32,118 nt of DNA, taken from NCBI GenBank assembly GCA_023248875.1, contig JAHFDT010000017.1:1-32118 (forward strand). Direction: 5' to 3'. Within the stretch, counting starts at the first letter, position 1. Each line of letters begins with the position of its first letter. The notes under the pieces were generated by a model, which was not told the DNA's origin, ran no database searches, and saw only the letters and a list, made by a program, of their open reading frames with translations. Of the stretch, positions 15,023 to 23,087 are shown piece after piece. The translations under genes and the position numbers were made by a program. Origin of the DNA: Myxococcales bacterium (GTDB lineage: Bacteria; Myxococcota_A; Polyangia; Palsa-1104; SHYY01).

Positions 15023-16533
15023 TGATCGCCGGCAGGAGGACGAAATCCCCACAGCGGCAGGGGGCCCACGGGATCATTCTCGACCCTCGCGGTCGCGGTC
15101 TGTGGTGGGCGAAGCCGCCCGTTCGAAGGGCGCAGCGGTACCTCGAGCTGTGCCACCAGACGTCGACCGAGCGGCTCGAAGAGACTGTCTTCAACCGAAA
15201 ATGGAGTCGCTTTGGCATCGCGAAATACAATGATGCGCCCTTGGGTGCCGCCCAGATAATCAGTCAGTACCGCATCGGAAACGCGTGGTACGAACGCATG
15301 GCCAAGGGGCACGAATACGGAGGGTGCCGCCTCCTGAAACTGCTCCCCCAGTGGCAGTTCGCACGGAATCTGATGCGAGATCACCATCAGCCCCTCGTCG
15401 AGGGCGGCGACCCGATACCCTGAGAGCAGCGTGGGCGGCAACGCGAACACGAGCTGTTTCAACAGAGCCACCTGGCTCCAGGGAATCAGAGTACCGGTCG
15501 CTCGCTGCCGAGACTGCTGCGCCGACACCAAACGAAGATTCACCACCACCGACTCCAGGAGCTTCGCCGCGCGAGCAGATAATGGGCGCTGCTCCAGTTC
15601 AAAGCCAGTTGCGATGAGCTGCTCGATCGGCATGAGCGGCAAACCCATCCCCCCAACGGAATGGGAGACCGCCAGGATCTCGGTACGCCGGCGCTGCGCT
15701 GAGAAGATGAAGAACTGCTCGGCCGCGAACAGACTCGGGCAGGATTCCAGACGAAACGGATGGCGGTAGCCCAGTTCGATCAGCGCGTTGTCGGTGAGGG
15801 GCAGGTGCACTTCGACGCCGGGCAGCTTTACGAGAAGCGCAAGGATTCGCTCCGGTAGCTTGGCCACTCGCACGAGGAGGTACCCCTCCTCGTGCGCCGC
15901 GTTATCGATCAACATGGCTTCGGCTGCGATGCGGTTTCGCCACAGGTAGGTGAGTAGTTGCGTGTACAATCCCGGGCGCACAGCGATCCAACGAACCTCG
16001 TTGGCGAACGCCCGCGCACGATGGAGGGCCCCGCCTGGAAGAGGCCTCAGCGAAAGGCGCGTTACGAGATCGCGAAAGACGATCTCCTTGGTCTTGATCA
16101 GGGAGTGGAACACCGCTTCGGCGTAGAGGAAAAAATCGCAGCCCACCGCGTCACGTGCCAACTCCGTCACATCGTAGCCGAGCGGCGCTTTGGCATCGCG
16201 ATAGCGAACAAAATGCTTGGCCGAACCAGTGAACACTGTGCCGCCCGTAAGCGAAGCGAGCTGCGCCACCTGGTCGACAAAGTGGGACGAAGTCGCTTGA
16301 AACAGGACCAGATAGGAGCGGCTCTCTAGCGCTGACCGGGTTTCGTATAGCTTCAGCGTGGGGAGGAGATCGTCGAGCGACGACCGCTCCGACAGGAGTG
16401 CAAGGAAGCGGACCGTCTGGTCGAGCGAAGCAAAGAGCGATGCCGTCAGCTTGCCGAGCAGAATGCCGCGCCCGTCGGGCGCGACCCCGGGCATGTTGAA
16501 GTGCGACTGGTGCAGCGCGACCGGCTCCAGCAT
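15019..16533 (-). CDS. Large unrecognised protein, first gene of the MoxR operon
   Basis: About 504 residues from the ATG at 16533 (MLEPVALHQSHFNMPGVAPDGRGILLGKL). An ATG at 16578 would add 15 poorly ordered residues, and neither start has a clear ribosome-binding site. No signal peptide or membrane helix is seen. Two parts can be distinguished. The helical first half has AEAVFHSLIKTKEIVFRDLVTRL and NEVRWIAVRPGLYTQLL. The strand-rich second half has EGYLLVRVAKLPERILALL, LPGVEVHLPLTDNALIELGYRHPFRL, then ELPLGEQFQEAAPSVFVPLGHAFVPRVS. This layout, a repeated 'level off to LP.G.E' pattern beside a MoxR ATPase, recalls uncharacterised ternary-system subunits. I cannot assign a family. Confidence 0.75.
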   Translation of the reverse strand: MLEPVALHQSHFNMPGVAPDGRGILLGKLTASLFASLDQTVRFLALLSERSSLDDLLPTLKLYETRSALESRSYLVLFQATSSHFVDQVAQLASLTGGTVFTGSAKHFVRYRDAKAPLGYDVTELARDAVGCDFFLYAEAVFHSLIKTKEIVFRDLVTRLSLRPLPGGALHRARAFANEVRWIAVRPGLYTQLLTYLWRNRIAAEAMLIDNAAHEEGYLLVRVAKLPERILALLVKLPGVEVHLPLTDNALIELGYRHPFRLESCPSLFAAEQFFIFSAQRRRTEILAVSHSVGGMGLPLMPIEQLIATGFELEQRPLSARAAKLLESVVVNLRLVSAQQSRQRATGTLIPWSQVALLKQLVFALPPTLLSGYRVAALDEGLMVISHQIPCELPLGEQFQEAAPSVFVPLGHAFVPRVSDAVLTDYLGGTQGRIIVFRDAKATPFSVEDSLFEPLGRRLVAQLEVPLRPSNGRLRPPQTATARVENDPVGPLPLWGFRPPAGDQ

Positions 16534-16628
16534 GGAGCCACATCTTACCCGATCATCAGATCGGAGCTCACTACCCATCCCCCACAGTCGGCGCCGCTCG
16601 TGCGGCCGGCCGCTGCGCGAGGCTGGGA

Positions 16629-16660
16629 ACCTCTATACGATATGTTATATCAGTAGAGGT
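16629..16660. promoter_or_regulatory. Dyad between the MoxR operon and the divergent NmrA-like gene
   Basis: ACCTCTA (16629-16635) and TAGAGGT (16654-16660) form a perfect 7-bp inverted repeat. Inside it GATAT (16639-16643) and ATATC (16647-16651) form a second nearly concentric repeat around GTT. The AT-rich island stands out from GC-rich surroundings and lies about 58 bp before the plus-strand GTG and about 96 bp before the minus-strand ATG. It is a good candidate for a shared operator or overlapping divergent promoters; no regulator gene is adjacent. Confidence 0.5.
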
Positions 16661-16717
16661 ACTGCCCCATACGCGTGATCCGACGATCGCCGACGCGGCG
16701 GGTGGTGAGGTGATCTC

Positions 16718-17356
16718 GTGACCCAACGAAAGCTCTTTATCGCCGGCTCGTCTGGCGCAATCGGGCGTACGATCGCTCGCTTGGCACACGAGCAGGGTGT
16801 GCCGGCGGTGCTGCACGAGCGGCCGCGCGAGACTGCGCCGACCGATCCGCGCGTGAAGCGTTTTCCGCTCGATGACCAGGAGCAGCTGCAGGCCGCGCTG
16901 CGCAGCTGCACGACGGTGGTGCAAGTGATCGGCACGGTACGCAAGCGCTTTACACGCGGTGATACCTACGAAACCAGTGACATTGGTACGACGCGGCAGC
17001 TTTGCGAAGCGGCGCGCGCCGCCGGTACTATCGATCACATCGTTCTGCTCAGCTCGGTCGGCGCGGGTCGGCCGATGGGCGCCTACCTCAAGGCCAAGGC
17101 CGAGGCGGAGCGGCTGGCGCGCGAAAGTGGGATCGCCTACACCATTTTTCGCCCTTCGTTTTTTATCGGTGAGGGACACAAGGTGCCGCTGGGGTTCGAA
17201 ACCTTCCTGCGCCCCTCCGCGCGTTACCGCCCGATTCAAGTGGAGCAGCTCGCGGGCGCCATGCTCGCTGCTGCAGTGCAGCACGCGCCGCTCAGTGCGA
17301 TTCTCGAAGGGCAGAAGCTCTGGGAGGTCGTGGATCGTTACGGCCCCATCGCGTAG
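16718..17356 (+). CDS. NAD(P)-binding NmrA-like/atypical SDR protein
   Basis: 212 residues from a GTG start with GAGGTGA 5 nt upstream. The N-terminal Rossmann motif is LFIAGSSGAIGRTIARLA. An interaction-type strand, TTVVQVIGTVRKRF, and the sequence HIVLLSSVGAG...YLKAKAEAERLARESGIAYTIFRPSFF match NmrA/NAD-dependent epimerase-like atypical short-chain dehydrogenases. The usual catalytic YxxxK appears as Y-L-K-A-K. Members serve as redox sensors, subunit chaperones or reductases, so the activity is undetermined. It is slightly shorter than typical members (about 250-300). It is divergent from the MoxR operon and convergent with the lipoprotein gene. Confidence 0.85.
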   Translation: MTQRKLFIAGSSGAIGRTIARLAHEQGVPAVLHERPRETAPTDPRVKRFPLDDQEQLQAALRSCTTVVQVIGTVRKRFTRGDTYETSDIGTTRQLCEAARAAGTIDHIVLLSSVGAGRPMGAYLKAKAEAERLARESGIAYTIFRPSFFIGEGHKVPLGFETFLRPSARYRPIQVEQLAGAMLAAAVQHAPLSAILEGQKLWEVVDRYGPIA

Positions 17357-17395
17357 ACGCTATTGCCGAACGTACTTGTGTACATCCCAGCAGGG

Positions 17396-18055
17396 CTAGT
17401 TGCAGACCAAGTTGACGATCACGTCGCCACCCTTGTGGTTGGCGAAGAGAGACGAATCCTGATACCATATATCGACCAGCACGCCGCGCGTCGCCATGGG
17501 ACCGAGCTGGGTGCCTAACTTGTCAGCTCCACAGCTAAAGCCGGGCATCGTAAGCGCTGTCATCACCGCGAACGAGGTTGCGATCGAGCTCGACTTGCCG
17601 GTCTTAAGTTTGCAAAAAATGTCGGCATCCGCCTGGTCGCAGCCTTCGGGGCCGGCCAGCGAACAGTAGCCGTTGCAGTAGAGTTGCGGCACGTTTTCGA
17701 AGTGGAAGCGGCAAGTTGAATTGTCGATAGGAGCGGAGGCGAAGGGCCCGGGCGGTGGATCCCACTCCTCCCCCGAGTTGATGATCTGGTTGCCGCACAG
17801 GGGAGGGTTCGCCAAATCGACTGGACCGACCTTCATGTCGATCACCGGCTTGGCCAGGTCGGCGGGCCCCTCCGCGAGATCGACCAGTGACTTCGCAAGA
17901 TCCACGGGCCCCTGCGCGAGATCGAAGGAGTTCTTTCCCAGATCGATGGGAACCGTAGCTAGATCTCCTTTCGTGCCCCCCGACCACGGAGTGCCGCTGG
18001 TGCAGCCGGCAACCACAAGAAGGAAGCATACCCACATTCGTTCGAGATGGTTCAT
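17396..18055 (-). CDS. Lipoprotein with tandem heptad repeats and Cys-rich C-terminal part
   Basis: About 219 residues. A GTG three bases upstream is an alternative start. The signal peptide MNHLERMWVCFLLVVAGC ends in a lipobox (V-A-G-C, Cys18), so the protein should be lipid-anchored. A spacer follows, then seven heptads of the form x-(V/I/F/A)-D-(L/M)-(A/G)-x-x (residues 36-84). CGNQIINSGEEW recalls the CGDGI..GEECD start of DUF4215 myxobacterial repeats, with Trp where Cys is expected. The C-terminal domain has several Cys and ends in GGDVIVNLVCN. Similar D-L-A-repeat lipoproteins are common in Myxococcota. No enzymatic function is evident; a surface-exposed role is likely. Confidence 0.75.
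   Translation of the reverse strand: MNHLERMWVCFLLVVAGCTSGTPWSGGTKGDLATVPIDLGKNSFDLAQGPVDLAKSLVDLAEGPADLAKPVIDMKVGPVDLANPPLCGNQIINSGEEWDPPPGPFASAPIDNSTCRFHFENVPQLYCNGYCSLAGPEGCDQADADIFCKLKTGKSSSIATSFAVMTALTMPGFSCGADKLGTQLGPMATRGVLVDIWYQDSSLFANHKGGDVIVNLVCN
17804..17950 (-). repeat. Seven 21-bp repeats encoding D-L-A heptads
   Basis: Seven consecutive 7-residue units are encoded: PIDLGKN, SFDLAQG, PVDLAKS, LVDLAEG, PADLAKP, VIDMKVG and PVDLANP. The central D-L is kept in six and D-M in one, while flanking residues vary, so the array is old or under selection to diverge. GDLATV just before may be a degenerate eighth unit. Confidence 0.75.
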
Positions 18056-18147
18056 CACCGTAGCACCTACATTTCTTGGTTAGTTTGTAGTGGATGATCC
18101 TTAATGCCTGGGCCCTCCCGGTTTGATCGCGAAAACGTTCTGCCGGC

Positions 18148-18468
18148 ATGGTGTTTCTGCGGCTACCGGGTTCGGTGAAAGCGGTGTTCGAAGAGCGCGT
18201 ACGAGAGACGCTGCCCTTGCGCGCCGATCGGATTCTCGCGCGCAGCCGCGAAGCGCGCGGCGGCAAGCTCAACGAGGCGCGATTTGGCAAGCGCCAGCAC
18301 GGCGAGGGTCCATACGCGGCGGCGGCCGAGGCGCTGTTCTATGCGACCTGCCGGCGTCTCGGTTTGGCGATCGGGATGGGACTCGACACAGCGGGGGCGA
18401 CCACTTTTCGCCGCCCACCGCAGCGAGGCGAGCAACTTTCGTTCACGCGACTATTGGGAGAAGGATAG
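18148..18468 (+). pseudogene. C-terminal remnant of a PA0069-family radical SAM protein
   Basis: The 106-residue frame (MVFLRLPGSVKAVFEERVRETLPLRADRIL...RGGKLNEARFGKR..GEGPYA...TTFRRP) matches the C-terminal end of PA0069-family radical SAM proteins, which are about 350-400 residues long. The N-terminal two thirds, including the CxxxCxxC iron-sulfur motif, is absent. Upstream in the same frame there is a stop about 24 nt before the ATG, and the bases beyond belong to the lipoprotein promoter region. No ribosome-binding site is present. I read it as a 5'-deleted remnant. The intact tail could reflect a recent deletion or a new use as a small protein. Its end overlaps the convergent membrane-protein gene by 18 nt. 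Confidence 0.72.
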
Positions 18469-20091
18469 CATCAGTAGAGCGACCAGACCGAACAGCACCA
18501 GCGAAGAGTGAAGCCGCCCGCGTACGAGCGCGCGTGCCTCGGCGAGTGTGCAGCCGACGATCACGAGGTCGCCGGGGCGGGCGCGCAGGTGGGTCTCGCC
18601 ACGGTAGACGTCACCCGCTTCGACCGTACCGGTAGCGACGATCGGTGCGGCCCGGGCCACATCGACCGCATCCCCGCGCGGTGCCGAACGGGGGCGCACG
18701 GTCGAGGCGCGCAGCACCGTGGCCCCTTCGACAAAGAGCGTCAAGGGTCCCGCGGGGTGTTCGATCCTCAGCGCTCCGGACGGCCCGTCCGCCTCGGCAC
18801 CGAGCTGTCCTTCGATCGCGATGGGCAGCCCTTCGGTGAGGTGCTGAGTCGGGGCGATGCGAGCCAGGCGGCGCGCGGTGCGCCAAGTCGCCGCGGCTCC
18901 GAGCGCGATGAGACCGAGTAGCATCGCAGCGAGGTAGCGCAAGAGCGGCCGCTCATCGGGCTGGTGGGTCCAGCCGGGGCCGAGGACTTCGGCCGTCGCT
19001 TTGCCGCCCGAACCGCCGTGACGCTCGAAGACCACTTCGGTGGCTTCGGCCGTGGCGTAGGTCGCCAGCGCCGTGGCCCCGTGTTGCCCAATGCCCCCAA
19101 ACAGGCGGTAGCGCACGTTGCTGCGATCGAGCACGTGTGCCACGGCCGTCTCATCGATCCGGTAGTCACCCCCCGGCTGCTCGGGAAGCGTCACCGTGCG
19201 CCTTTGGAGCAGTGCGGTGGCCGCCTCGACTACCGCGAGATGGCCGGCACTATCGACCAGAAGCTCGGGGGCGGCCATCGGTGGGACCGGAACCCTGCGG
19301 TAGGCGAAGGGGCGCCCATCGCGGATGCCGTCGACGCAGGCCTCGCCTGGACCCATGGCAAGTCGGGCGTAGCCACCGCGCAGCCCCACCACTGAGCGGA
19401 CGGTGGGCGCGGTATTGCCGCCGCGAGCGCAGACCGGCCGGCTGACCTGCCCTCGCCAACCACCCGGTCGATCGAGCGCCACCTCCAGCTCCGCCGAGTG
19501 CGCGTCCAACTCACGATAGAGAACGGTGTGACCACCACCCGCACCGATCAGCGTCCGCCCCGATCGCTCCCTCGGGGGCTGCCAGGATCCGTCTCCATCG
19601 AGGATCGAGACCTGCGTGGTTTCCGGCAGCTCCTCAGCGACCACTGTTTCGTCGCCGGCTGCAGCGAGCTGCCAGCTGCTCTCCGTGCTGGCGAGGAGGA
19701 GGGGAGGGAGCTCCTCCTTCGCGAAGCGCCCTTGGCCCCGGCCAAATCGGTAGAGCTGCAGGGCTCTTCCCGCGGTGACCGTCGATTCGAGGGCCAGTAC
19801 AAACCGACCTCCGCCCGCGTCGGCGATACGGAAGCTTTGGACCTCGGGTTCCACCAGGAGTTCGAACTCCTGTTCGATGCGGTTGTCGGGAGCGAACGTG
19901 CGAACATGAAGCAGTCCCGCGTGGCTATGGTGGCGGAGCTCGAGCCAGGCCACCGCGGCTTCATCGCCGCCTGCACAGGCGACTCCTCCGACGATCGAAG
20001 GAGAACGAACCATCTCCCCATGTGGCAGCCATTCCCAGGCGGCCATCCAAAGGGCTACGAGCGTCAGTGTGGCCAGCTTCGCGCGGTGCAT
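18451..20091 (-). CDS. Unrecognised membrane protein coupled to the HD-GYP regulator gene
   Basis: 546 residues from the ATG at 20091, which shares one base with the regulator's stop (TGATG). The longer frame would start inside that gene. The N-terminus (MHRAKLATLTLVALWMAAW) is a signal peptide or anchor. A long strand-rich exported region of about 370 residues follows, with regularly spaced short strands suggesting a beta-propeller-like fold. Then come a membrane helix (LLRYLAAMLLGLIALGAAATW), a soluble domain (IAIEGQLGAE..., GTVEAGDVYRGETHLRARPGDLVIVG) and a C-terminal helix (SSLVLFGLVALLML). The last domain weakly recalls GIDE-type membrane domains. I cannot assign a family. Tight coupling suggests it acts in the regulator's pathway. 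Confidence 0.8.
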   Translation of the reverse strand: MHRAKLATLTLVALWMAAWEWLPHGEMVRSPSIVGGVACAGGDEAAVAWLELRHHSHAGLLHVRTFAPDNRIEQEFELLVEPEVQSFRIADAGGGRFVLALESTVTAGRALQLYRFGRGQGRFAKEELPPLLLASTESSWQLAAAGDETVVAEELPETTQVSILDGDGSWQPPRERSGRTLIGAGGGHTVLYRELDAHSAELEVALDRPGGWRGQVSRPVCARGGNTAPTVRSVVGLRGGYARLAMGPGEACVDGIRDGRPFAYRRVPVPPMAAPELLVDSAGHLAVVEAATALLQRRTVTLPEQPGGDYRIDETAVAHVLDRSNVRYRLFGGIGQHGATALATYATAEATEVVFERHGGSGGKATAEVLGPGWTHQPDERPLLRYLAAMLLGLIALGAAATWRTARRLARIAPTQHLTEGLPIAIEGQLGAEADGPSGALRIEHPAGPLTLFVEGATVLRASTVRPRSAPRGDAVDVARAAPIVATGTVEAGDVYRGETHLRARPGDLVIVGCTLAEARALVRGRLHSSLVLFGLVALLMLSFSQ

Positions 20092-21656
20092 CACCGCGGT
20101 ACCTCGCGCCCTTCGGCGATCTCCGTGGCGCGAAACTCCTCGACCTTGTGGGTGAAAACTTCGACGAGGCGCGGATCGAACTGCGCGCTGGCGCACCGCT
20201 CCAGCTCACCGAGCGCCACCGCGTGTGGCAGGGCGCGTCGATAGGATCGATCGGTGGTCATGGCGTCGTAGGTGTCGGCGATCGACACGATTCTGCCGAG
20301 CAGCGGAATGTTCTCTCCCACCAACCCGCGCGGATAGCCCGAGCCGTCCCAGTTCTCATGGTGGCACCAGGCCCCCGGAACGAGCTCCATCATGAACGGG
20401 ATCGGGTCGAGGATGCGCTTGCCTTTGGCGGGATGGGTGCGGAACATCGCCATCTCTTCGGGGGTCAGTTTTCCCGGCTTGTTGAGCTTGTCGTAACGGA
20501 TTCCGATCTTGCCGATGTCGTGCATGAGGCCCGCTTGCACAATTGTTTGCACCTCCGCCGGTGGCAGCGTCAAGCCGTGCGCGGTGAGGCTGGAGTAGAA
20601 GCTGACCCGCTCGGAATGGCCACGGGTATAGCGGTCCGACTCTTCGAGTGCGTGGGCAAATCCGATGATGGTGGCGCGGAAATTCTCCTCGAGCGAAATG
20701 TTGACACGCGCCAGATCGTGGTTGCGGTCGACCAGGTCTTCATACAGCTGAGCGTGCTCGATCGACACCGCGGCGCGATGGGCGAGAACCGCCAGCATCC
20801 GCCGCTGCCCTTCCGAGAACTTGAGTCCCTGAGTGTAGGAGTAGGCGTTCAGCATACCGATGACGCGGTCCTGCACCTTGAGCGGGATCGAACAGAAGGA
20901 GACCAGCCGCTCGGTATCCGGTGGCTCAGCAAAATAGCGCAGCGCCTTGAGACCATGGGCGAGCAGCGGCAGATCGCTGCGGAAGTGTGCGAGTACTTCG
21001 CCATGGGATAGCCGCCCGGCCGCGCTTGGTTCGCTCCCCGGACCGTTGGGACCTACTTTGCGAGAGCGCTCGATGAATTCACCGCTGCTGGGATCGAGCA
21101 TCAACAGCGTCACCAGATCGGCCGCCACCTCCTCCACGGTAGCAGCAAGAATCAGATCGAGGATCTGATCGATCTTGAGCGAGGTCGCAATCGCTTCGGA
21201 GATGCGGTACAGGCTGACCGTCTCGCGGAGGCGCATGTTCTCCTCGGCGAGGCGTTGGCGGTCGATGCCGCGCTGTACGACGTGCACCACCTCTTGCACC
21301 TTGAAGGGTTTGAGCACGTAGTCGTAGGCGCCGCGCTTCATCGCTTCGATGGCGGTTTCGACGGTACCAAAACCGGTCATGATCACGGTGAGCACATTGA
21401 GCCGCGCCTCGGAGATCTTTTCGAGTAGCTCAAGCCCGCCGAGATTGGGCATCTTCAGATCGCACAGCACCAGGTTGTAAGGGTGGCGCTGAAGCTCGCT
21501 GAACGCACTTAAGCCGTCTTCCGCCGTGCGGACGACAAAGCCCTCCATGGTGAGGAAGTCCGACAGAACTTCGCGGATCACCTTTTCGTCATCGACGATC
21601 AGGAGGCGCGGCGTCTCGTCGCGATTGGCCACGGCAGCTTCGGAAGCGCGATCCAT
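20091..21656 (-). CDS. Response regulator REC-GAF-HD-GYP (cyclic-di-GMP phosphodiesterase)
   Basis: 521 residues. The receiver domain (16-125) has the acidic pair D22/D23, phospho-acceptor D66 in LCDLKMP, and K116. A short coiled coil leads to a GAF domain (about 155-300). The HD-GYP domain follows, with HD at 379-380 (LMHDIGKIG), H432/H433 and the GYP motif at 440-442 (HHENWDGSGYP). HD-GYP enzymes hydrolyse c-di-GMP or related dinucleotides, here under control of a partner histidine kinase that is not in the window. GAGGG precedes the ATG. It follows the glycosyltransferase gene by 41 nt and is coupled to the downstream membrane-protein gene. Confidence 0.95.
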   Translation of the reverse strand: MDRASEAAVANRDETPRLLIVDDEKVIREVLSDFLTMEGFVVRTAEDGLSAFSELQRHPYNLVLCDLKMPNLGGLELLEKISEARLNVLTVIMTGFGTVETAIEAMKRGAYDYVLKPFKVQEVVHVVQRGIDRQRLAEENMRLRETVSLYRISEAIATSLKIDQILDLILAATVEEVAADLVTLLMLDPSSGEFIERSRKVGPNGPGSEPSAAGRLSHGEVLAHFRSDLPLLAHGLKALRYFAEPPDTERLVSFCSIPLKVQDRVIGMLNAYSYTQGLKFSEGQRRMLAVLAHRAAVSIEHAQLYEDLVDRNHDLARVNISLEENFRATIIGFAHALEESDRYTRGHSERVSFYSSLTAHGLTLPPAEVQTIVQAGLMHDIGKIGIRYDKLNKPGKLTPEEMAMFRTHPAKGKRILDPIPFMMELVPGAWCHHENWDGSGYPRGLVGENIPLLGRIVSIADTYDAMTTDRSYRRALPHAVALGELERCASAQFDPRLVEVFTHKVEEFRATEIAEGREVPR

Positions 21657-21697
21657 GGATGGCCCTCAGTTTAGGGTATCGGACGGGCGCTCGAAGG

Positions 21698-23059
21698 TCA
21701 AACGGATCGCTTGGCCAGCCGCTCCCACAGCGCCGCTGCGCCCACTCCGGTGAGCGCCATCAGGGCCGGGAACACCTCCACCAGGTAGCGTTCGACCGGG
21801 AAGGGGTGGAAGATTGCTGGCAGTGCGGTTCGTAGGATGCCAGCGATGGTAATGAGGCCCACCAGAAGGTGCTGCCTCTTTTGCCACAGCCACACTGCTC
21901 CGAACATCGCCAAAGCCAACAGCAGCCATTCAAACAGGCCATAGAAGGTCCGAAGCCGGGGCAGACCGAGCCAGCCGATGCGCACGGGCAACTCGTACTC
22001 CGGCATGGGGTGCCATTCGTAGAAGGCCCGCAGCAGCGGAAGGACCCAGTAGACCCGCAGCGGATCCGCGCGCGCCCGTTCGGTGGCCAGATCGCCAAAC
22101 GCCTGGTCGAGCTCGGGGGTGAGATGCGTCCGGTTATACTGCTTGAAGAGCGCCTCTATCCGGCTGCGTTCAGCGTCGTCGCGATACATCGCAGGCAAGA
22201 GGATGCCGGCGTGGTGGATATCGAGCGGCTGTTCGTTCGCGACGGCATATTGGAGGTAGGCCTCGCCGGGGGCACCCGAGGCCCAGCTGCGGAACCAGCG
22301 CTCCATCTGCGTGAGCTTTTGAGGCGTGCCATCCTGCTTGACCCAGCGTGAGGCGGTGGCGTGCGGTGCACCGAATTCGCCCAGGTTGCGCAGCGGCCAG
22401 GGGGAAAAGGTCAGCACCATCGCTGCGGCAAAGGCGAGCGCTGCGATCAGGCGGGTTCGCAGCGGCGACCTCGCCGCCATCAGGGCCAGCCCCAACGAAG
22501 GGAGGAGAAAGAGTGCATCGACCCGCACCAGCTGGCCGAGGCCGGCAAAAAAACCCGCTCGTGCGGCGTTGCGTACGGTGCCGAATTGCACTGCACGTGC
22601 GATGAAGTAGAGCTCCGCGGTGGCGAGGAAGGTGGCGAGTGATTCGCTGAGCCCAAAGGTCGAAAGGAAGACCATCAGCGGGCAGACGATCGTCGCGACG
22701 AAGGCGAAGCGCGCGGCGCGCGGCAGCCGGAGCTCGACGAGCAGGCGCGCCATGAGCAGCGCCGAGCCCAAATCGAGCAGGACATTCCACAGCGTTGCGA
22801 GCAGCAGGTATTGGTCGAGGCCGAGGGGTGCAGGTGCGGCGAGGAAGGCCAAGAAGAGCGGGTAGCCGGGGAGCCGCGCCCAACTGAGCGGCTCCGGTGG
22901 TGGGGCGAAGGCCAAGCGGTGGTGTGCCACCAGCTCCTGCGTGAGCGCGTAGTACTGCAGCCCATCTCCCGCCGGCACGTGCCAGCTCAGCACGATGGCG
23001 ATCCGCACGAGCACTGCGACGAGGCAAGCCGGGAGCCAAAAGCGCAGGGAGGTTTTCAT
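21698..23059 (-). CDS. Polytopic membrane glycosyltransferase-like protein (GT-C/GT39-like)
   Basis: 453 residues from the ATG at 23059 (MKTSLRFWLPACLVAVLVRIAIVL). An alternative upstream start at 23083 would overlap the promoter. About ten hydrophobic helices are visible. The first loop contains PAGDGLQYYALTQEL, an acidic residue soon after helix 1 that fits the catalytic Asp of GT-C enzymes using polyprenyl-phosphate sugars. LPGYPLFLAF and a C-terminal FHPFPVERYLVEVFPALMAL region resemble GT39/ArnT-type proteins. It probably transfers a sugar outside the cytoplasmic membrane; donor and acceptor are unknown. It heads a minus-strand run with the HD-GYP regulator. Confidence 0.75.
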   Translation of the reverse strand: MKTSLRFWLPACLVAVLVRIAIVLSWHVPAGDGLQYYALTQELVAHHRLAFAPPPEPLSWARLPGYPLFLAFLAAPAPLGLDQYLLLATLWNVLLDLGSALLMARLLVELRLPRAARFAFVATIVCPLMVFLSTFGLSESLATFLATAELYFIARAVQFGTVRNAARAGFFAGLGQLVRVDALFLLPSLGLALMAARSPLRTRLIAALAFAAAMVLTFSPWPLRNLGEFGAPHATASRWVKQDGTPQKLTQMERWFRSWASGAPGEAYLQYAVANEQPLDIHHAGILLPAMYRDDAERSRIEALFKQYNRTHLTPELDQAFGDLATERARADPLRVYWVLPLLRAFYEWHPMPEYELPVRIGWLGLPRLRTFYGLFEWLLLALAMFGAVWLWQKRQHLLVGLITIAGILRTALPAIFHPFPVERYLVEVFPALMALTGVGAAALWERLAKRSV

Positions 23060-23073
23060 CGATGGCGGCGCAC

Positions 23074-23081
23074 AGTATAAC
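23074..23081. promoter_or_regulatory. Overlapping divergent -10 boxes
   Basis: AGTATAAC reads TATAAC on the plus strand (23076-23081), ending 6 nt before the GTG at 23088. It reads TATACT on the minus strand (23079-23074), 14 nt before the ATG at 23059. On the plus strand TTTTCA at 23053-23058, 17 nt upstream, is a fair -35. The two promoters share bases and cannot be used at the same time. Confidence 0.45.
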
Positions 23082-23087
23082 ACCAGG

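Noticed and set aside
16718-18058. A rho-independent terminator between the convergent NmrA-like and lipoprotein genes
   Set aside because: Only a 4-bp stem (GTAC-TTGT-GTAC) is visible near 17373 and no T-run follows.
22170-23039. 289-codon frame on the same strand as the GT39-like gene
   Set aside because: Out-of-frame shadow, rich in Arg, Pro and Ala, with no domain.
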